Shown here in pieces: positions 58,373-64,000 of a stretch of DNA of 64,000 nt. The DNA lies in assembly GCA_033439265.1 (NCBI GenBank), contig JAVTVX010000024.1, forward strand, positions 15,608,501 through 15,672,500. Reading direction: 5' to 3'. The DNA is from Dillenia suffruticosa (lineage: Eukaryota; Streptophyta; Magnoliopsida; Dilleniales; Dilleniaceae). The notes below the pieces were generated by a model. The model was not told the DNA's origin. It searched no databases and was given only the letters and a program-made list of their open reading frames with translations. Each line of letters starts with the position of its first letter. The first letter of the stretch is position 1. The translations under genes and the position numbers were made by a program.

Positions 58373-59050
58373 TTTTAAAAAGACTCCATATGAACTTTAT
58401 AAGGGTAAGAAACCAAATATAGCTTATTTCCATATATTTGGATGCAAGTGCTATGTTCTAAACAATAGAAAAAAGCTAATAGAGAAATTTGATGCTAAAA
58501 GTGATGAAGGGATTTTCTAGGGTACTCAACCATAGTAAACCTTATAGGGTATATAAAACGAGAATTATAATGGTAGAAGAATCAATTCATGTAGAGTTTG
58601 ATGAAAATGATCCCATAGGAAAGAAGAGTTTTGACAATAAGAATCTGGTAATGCTAAAGAAGAACCATTTGATTTAGAACAAGAGATTAAGAATGATGAG
58701 AAAACTCCACAGGGGCAAGAGGTTAGACTTCTTGCAGTGAGGAGAAGTATGAATATAGAAAATATCATAAGAAATCTATAATCTAAAATTAGAACTAGAT
58801 CAACCCTCCAGAACCAATGTGAATTTGTAGCATTCATCTCCCAAATAGAGTTTAAGAATGTTGATAAAGTATTAGAAGATGAACATTGGATTTTGACAAT
58901 ACAAGAAGAGCTGAATCGATTTGAAAGAAATGATGTATGGGATTTAGTTCCTAGACCAAGAGACCAATCTGTCATAGGAACTAAATAGGCCCTTAGAAAT
59001 AAGCTGGATGAGCATGGGACCATTATTAGGAATAAGGCAAGGTTGATTGT
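58373..59050 (+). pseudogene. Second plus-strand copia pol, part 1: integrase end and reverse transcriptase start
   Basis: Reads KTPYELYKGKKPNIAYFHIF (58378-58440) and GCKCYVLNN, then KTRIIMVEESIHVEFDE (58555-58605), LRNLXSKIRTRS-type linker (58770-58800), CEFVAFISQIEFKNVDKVLE (58820-58870), ILTIQEELNRFERNDVWDLV and PRPRDQSVIGTK (58890-58985). The sequence stops inside the reverse transcriptase at 59050, where a solo LTR is inserted; coding continues at 60820. It is closely similar to the pol at 1-2745. In-frame stops near 58520, 58780 and 58987 inactivate it. Confidence 0.88.
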
Positions 59051-60819
59051 TGTCACACCCCAAATCCACCCCCTCACTGGGGCTTCATTGGCAACGGACT
59101 GCCTGGTTTTCACTAGGGCTCAATTACTTAAATGGTAGTGGAAGTCATACTAAAATAGTAGGTTATTTATTTATTTAAATCATGACATATTACAAAATTT
59201 TTCTTATATATGACAAAGCAACGGAACTTCTATACTAGAAATGTTATCCATAACAAGGTTGTCTCTATTTGTTTATCTCCTCCTCCTCGACATTTGTTCT
59301 CGCAGGATCTAAAAATAATTTTTAGTTTGAGCTTGATAACCCAGTGAGGTCCGTGTATGCATGTGTGAAAAACTTTTATTGTCAAATCGTATGATAAAAT
59401 TTCATATTAAAATCTTGTGAAAAGTTTTAATGCAGTAATAACATGCACAAAACAATAATAACGGTAACACAACAATTCAGACAGTTCACTTTCGTCTTAT
59501 GTCTCAATTATGAGGATGTTCTTCTTATCCCTCCCATGAGATCCATTTCCAGAAAGGCCTATCATTCTCCTTCGCATTAAGTAGACAAACCTCCTATCAA
59601 CATTAATGGAGTGCTACCAGTATGTATTTTGACGTTCGACAAAATCCTTACTTGTTCAAGCTATCTCTACACAAACCGGCTTATATAACAATCACAAACA
59701 CATACATTAATATAATAGTAGTAAATCATGGTTGGAGTAAAAATCACGATAGTTATGCATAAAAATATATGAATATAAAGGACACTTACCTCAAATAGCT
59801 AACCAAGATCTTTAACTAGTTTGCTTTTTCCCTTTCACTCTCTTGTCTCTTCTTTTATTTCTTTCTCTCTCTCTTTCTTTCTTCCTTTTTCTCCTTTTCT
59901 CTTTCTCTTTCTTTCTTCCTCTTGGCCGAATTTGTTTGGAAAATGGGAGTAGGAGGGGCATTTATAGGCTTTGTTTGATAATGGATCTTTGCCAAGTGTT
60001 AGGATACTTGTTGATCATGCAAAGTTCTTGTTCTAGATGTAAGCCATGTATCCTTCTATGTGTCATGTGGTGGCATGAGAAAAATATACAATTGACAAGT
60101 GTCCAAATATGGTCATGTGGATAGAGGAGGTCGAATGCAAATTGGCTACTTCAAGTGACATATGTAAAGTGGATGGAGAAAGTAAAATACAAATTGACAA
60201 CCTAAAGTGACATGTGCCAAATGAATAGTGAAGATAAAATACAAATTGACTACTTCAAGTGACATATATTCATCACATTTATAATATGGATAGTGACATG
60301 GCCGGTTGTTGGTCAGTGGTGGCTTATCTGTGGTAAGGTGGTCGATGGCCATGCTTGGGTGTCAAGATCCAATGTGTTTTAGGTACTCAGTAGTTCTGAT
60401 TAATTGTTTTGGGTACTTAACGTAAATAAGGAAATACCCCCATTTGGATTCAATAAAAATAGTTTAAGAATCTAATTCCTTAAAAATAAAAAATCAACTC
60501 TCCCTTTCAAGAACAAAACTCGAAACGGCTAACTTTGTTGGGTTTTATTTGGAGGGCTAATGATTTAGAAAAATTCTAGAAAAATAGGTTTTCACTTATT
60601 TTATACATGAGGAACAATTATTTGGACTTTTGCTCATTGTTTTCTAAACATTTTAGAAACCTCATTTTTAGGGTACTTAGTTTCCAACGAGCTGATCAAA
60701 TCTAGGTTTTCAACATTCTAAGTATTCGATTTCATATCCAATTCCTATGTTTCAGGTAACATTCTCATTTCATTATTAATAATAAGTTATTTTTTGCAAT
60801 TAAATTGGGATACGTGATA
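59051..60819 (-). mobile_element. Solo LTR inside copia reverse transcriptase
   Basis: 1769 bp, TGTCACACCCC to CGTGATA on the plus strand. Flanking bases attgt (59046-59050) and attga (60820-60824) fit a target duplication with one mismatch, and removing the insert rejoins the copia LIVQGY codons. The opening TGTCACACCCC is like the plus-strand opening of the minus-oriented chromovirus LTR of element D, suggesting the same orientation. It contains a pyrimidine-rich block (59820-59930) and a 52-base triple repeat (60131-60270). Confidence 0.82.
60131..60275. repeat. 52-base tandem repeat, three units
   Basis: aaattg starts at 60139, 60191 and 60243, each followed by ac-rich words and aagtgacat(a/g)t; the units differ slightly. 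Confidence 0.85.
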
Positions 60820-62040
60820 ATTGATCAGGCTATAGTCAAGAAGAAGGGATAAATTTTGATAAAACTTATGTCCCTGTAGCAAGATTGGAAGTTATAAGGA
60901 TACTTCTTGTCTTTGCTTGTTCTATGGACTTTAAAATATACCAAACGAAAGTTAAAAATGTCTTCTTAAATAGTATAATAAATGAAACTATTTATGTAGA
61001 ACAATCGCCTGACTTTGAGCATCCATTGTATCTAGACCATGTACAAACTATCTATGATTTTGTATAGTCTGAAGTAAACTCTTAGAACTTGGTATAAGAG
61101 GCAAAGCAATTTCCTTGTAGAGAATGAATTTGAAAGAGATACGATTATACAATCATGTTCACTAAGAAAAAAGTCAAAGAGATATTAATAATGCAATTTA
61201 TGTTGATAATATAGTGTTTACAGTTACAAATGATGATCTTTGTCAAAAATTTGCTAAAACTATATATGCTGAGTTTGAGATGAGTATAATGGAAGAGTTG
61301 AACTATTTTCTAGAACTCCAAATCAAGCAAACAGAGAAGGGGATATTTATTAACCAATTCAATTTCTCTAAGGAATTAATTAAGAAATTTGATTTAAGAG
61401 AGACTAAAGAAAATGCAACTCCAATGAGCATTACAGTCAAGTTGGACAAGGATAAGAAAGGGATGCCTTTGTGCTTTATATTATATCAGAGTATGATAGG
61501 ATCTTTATTGTATTTAACAACCTTTAGACTTGATATCCTTTATAGAGTGTACTTGTATGTTAGATTTCAATCAAATCTTAAGGAGTCATACTTGTCTGCA
61601 ATCAAAAAGATCTTTACATATTTTAAGGAAACATGTAATTTAGGTCTATGGCATAATGGAATTCATCTTTCAGTAGACAAGTGGCATAGGTCTATGGCAT
61701 AATAGGAATTCATCTTTCAGCAGCAATATATTGCTGTCGGTCAATATTGTGCTCAGATCTTATATATTAAGTATTAGATGAAGAACTATGGATTAGCACT
61801 AGATAGTATCCCCATTAGGCATGATAACAATAGTGCAATCAATTTAACTTAAAATCTTTCCATCATTCAAGCACCAAACATATTGAAATAAGGTATCATT
61901 TCATTAGGGACCATATATTAAAGAATAATATTATTCTTGAATACATTGAAATGTACAAATAAATCTCGAACATATTCACCAAACCCCTAAACAAAAATAG
62001 ATACTATAGCTTAAGAAGAAAACTAGGAATGATGAACTTT
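60820..62040 (+). pseudogene. Second plus-strand copia pol, part 2: reverse transcriptase and RNase H
   Basis: Continues the reverse transcriptase: YVPVARLEVIRILLVFACSM (60865-60920), KVKNVFLNSIINETIYVEQS (60950-61010, with the usual MDVK Asp changed), AIYVDNIVF (61192-61218, where YVDD reads YVDN). The 162-codon open frame 61214-61702 holds MSIMEELNYFLELQIKQTEK, the connection NATPMSITVKLDKDKKGMPL and SLLYLTTFRLDILYRVYLY. RNase H is short and shifted; the pol end RYHFIRDHILKNNI and FTKPLNKNRYYSLRRKLGMM finishes at about 62040. Both catalytic changes and the stops mean no activity. Confidence 0.88.
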
Positions 62041-62738
62041 AATGAATGATGATTGCTTGATTGTTTGAATGTGTTTATGTATTGTTTTTGTATTTGTCTA
62101 TGCATGAACATCAATTCTAAGAATGACAAATTGACTTGCTTCTAATGAGCGTCGACTTACCTTTGAACAGATGACAGAAATGTTGAATATTGAGACATGG
62201 CAATCGACTTGCTTATATGCATGAGTCGACTTGCTCAAGGTTCAAGATCTCATTTGGACACCTTAAGCCAACTTATGAATGACCATAAGTTGACTTGGAA
62301 AGGTTTAGAGGACTTAGATTTAAGGCAGTGACTAACATTAGTTGACTTGTTAAAACTAGTAATCGACTTGCTCAGTAGCACTTAGACTATAAATACATTT
62401 CTATGACACTTTGTGTTAACACAATAACTTTCTTTTGTTGATATAACCTCAATGCCTTAAACTTATGACATCTTCCGTGATACCATGAGTTGACTTGTCT
62501 AGTATAGGGAGTCAACTTGAACAATTTAGAGAATTGCAAAATTTAGATAGTAGGCATCATAAGTCAACTTACTAAGAGGCATGTGTCGACTTGTGACAAT
62601 CGATTCATGAGAGTATAAATAGAAACCCTAGGTTAAGAAGATCATAACCTCTTAAAAACCCTAACCATCACTACTCACTCTCACTCTTTCAAGAATAAGA
62701 CACCTTTCCATCCAAGAAATACCAAATCTACCATCAAT
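62041..62738 (+). repeat. gtcgactt-word spacer between copia pol and ORF3 (second case)
   Basis: From 62120 to 62600 degenerate gtcgact, agttgactt and gtcaactt words recur every 30-60 bases. Then comes a leader (aaaccctaggttaagaag, tcactctcactctttc) before ATG 62739. The layout, pol end then word array then pyrimidine-rich leader then ORF3, copies that at 2746-3170. Confidence 0.65.
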
Positions 62739-63860
62739 ATGTTGAACAATCCATCAAGCTTCAATCACAATGGCTTTCAATCAAGCGAAAAATGTAAGTC
62801 CATTGATTAAAGTTTTCTTATATAGTTATAAATTATCCTAGGGTAATTGACTATGATTTCCTTGAAAGTATCAACTTTCCTTATGGTGATCACATTAGGA
62901 AAACATGTCCAAGTAGTCTTATCTACTCATTCTCTCCAACCGATGAAAGATTAGTTAGACTTTTCTACTACAACATAGGAGAATTCAAAGGAAACAAACA
63001 AGATAGGAAGGAGAATGACATAGTGATACTAAACAATATGCAAAGATACATGTTTAAGACATATGTAGGAGAAAATGAGATATCAGTAACTCCAAAACTT
63101 ATCTATAGAATGAATCAACTATAATGAATAACCTATAATAATGTGAAGAATTCTTGAACACTAAACTCCTAAAAGATACAAAAGTTGTTTTCAAAAACCC
63201 TAACATTCAATAAGTGGACTTAAAAGCTCTATCATTGAACCTATATGAAAGATTACTTCATTTGATAGTTACTCATATCTTGAGATCTTGGGGAGAGAAT
63301 CATGGCACAATCACTAGGAAAGACTTTTGGTTAATGGCATGCCTAATGCAAAAATAGAAATCCTGGTCTCCATTTCCTAGACCCTCTTTATAGGGTAGCC
63401 ATAGGAAAGTCTAATAGATGCAATCTCTATTACACCATGATGATCACTGGTATTGTAAAATTCTATGACATAGATATATCAAGTGAAATTGGGTAGAGTT
63501 AAATCCAAGATTTAGCATTGGACCCTCATCTCTCCTTAAGACTAAATGGATGACAATAGATGGAGTATGGAGAGGAGAAGAAGGAGAAGGTAGCGAAGGA
63601 GATGGAGAACGTGATTGTCTTCCGAACCAACAATAGAACCAACTTAGCTCTCATTGACCAATTCTAACCTATCTCAACCACCAATATTAATTGCCACTCA
63701 TGAAGGAGATATAGGAACTCATGCAACATCTTCACAACCAATTACCCTAGAAATGCTCTGGGACTTCATGCATAGCATGAATGACAAAACCAACTCTTTG
63801 GAATGCAAAGTGAACTTTCTAGAATGTAGGAGCAACTTCACAAAGTCGAAGATAAAGTGA
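62739..63860 (+). pseudogene. ORF3 (putative plant-transposon-protein family), copy 3
   Basis: ATG 62739 gives MLNNPSSFNHNGFQSSEK. After a frame change the family body reads VIDYDFLESINFPYGDHIRK (about 62850), RLVRLFYYNIGEFKGNK, NMQRYMFKTYVGENEISVTP and LIYRMNQL, then YERLLHLIVTHILRSWGENH and ITRKDFWLMACLM (about 63250-63350). The end (63654-63860) is ITLEMLWDFMHSMNDKTNSL with ECKVNFLECRSN, a helical tail like that of copy 1. The arrangement of motifs matches the copies at 3171 and 28355. The function is unknown; the copy is inactive through stops at 63122 and elsewhere. Confidence 0.62.
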
Positions 63861-64000
63861 ATACATGATTTAGCTCTAGAGATCCTCTTCCTGAGTAAGC
63901 CACCAGTCCAGAAATCCTACATGACATGCTTGCTTGTCTTATTTTTCTTAGAAGATGTGTACTTTGCTCTTTTGAGTATGTTTTATTTTATTATATTTCT
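63861..64000. other. Downstream of ORF3 copy 3 to the window edge
   Basis: AT-rich DNA without a visible gene, probably the 3' untranslated region of the same copia element. Confidence 0.5.

Noticed and set aside
58565-59113. 182-codon minus-strand frame
   Set aside because: It is the antisense shadow of copia pol, which has clear motifs on the plus strand.

Overview
This window looks like plant nuclear heterochromatin, probably pericentromeric or another gene-poor region of a flowering plant. It is AT-rich, every long reading frame with recognisable homology is a decayed transposable-element protein, and I see no host gene, rRNA, tRNA, CRISPR array or bacterial-style signal. Family names are read from protein motifs and long terminal repeat (LTR) structure without any database search; the species is not identifiable from what I can see.

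Layout. 1-5391: 3' part of a Ty1/copia element (integrase, reverse transcriptase, RNase H), followed by a spacer full of gtcgac-type words, a third ORF (ORF3, env-like position) and a polypurine tract. 5392-16395: its LTR, split by an Athila-type Ty3/gypsy element on the minus strand (element A, 5818-14989, both LTRs present). 16535-27294: a complete but decayed minus-strand Ty3/gypsy chromovirus of Tekay/Del type (element D). 27295-29560: a second, pol-less ORF3 copy. 29561-31075: low-complexity DNA and a CACTA transposase-associated fragment. 31070-32764: 5' LTR, primer-binding site, gag and protease of a second copia element (E), truncated. 32765-53744: a second Athila-like element on the minus strand (element B), pol-deleted and carrying a MITE-like insert, a solo chromovirus LTR (35300-38196, target duplication agaac) and a complete plus-strand chromovirus (element C, 41665-52816, target duplication gatga). 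53745-58034: gtcgact-rich copia LTR/UTR-like DNA split by a solo LTR (54814-57417, target duplication catat). 58035-63860: a minus-strand copia integrase scrap, then a plus-strand copia pol broken by another solo LTR (59051-60819), the same gtcgact spacer, and a third ORF3 copy.

How the pieces work together. Intact relatives would transcribe from LTR to LTR, prime reverse transcription from a tRNA at the primer-binding site, and make Gag, protease, reverse transcriptase/RNase H and integrase to copy and insert themselves. Here all coding regions have stops, frameshifts or deletions, so none looks autonomous. The order of insertion is readable: B is older than C and the 35300 solo LTR; the first copia element is older than A; the second copia pol is older than the 59051 solo LTR.

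Most interesting: (1) both chromoviruses, although divergent, have a donor-like AG|GTAATG in the LTR and an acceptor-like pyrimidine-AG exactly 4 nt before the gag ATG, suggesting a roughly 2.4 kb leader intron; (2) an ORF3 family found three times, twice directly downstream of copia pol across a gtcgac-word spacer that resembles the element's own LTR; (3) a perfect or near-perfect palindrome around TTAGGGCT/AGCCCTAA kept in all five chromovirus LTRs.
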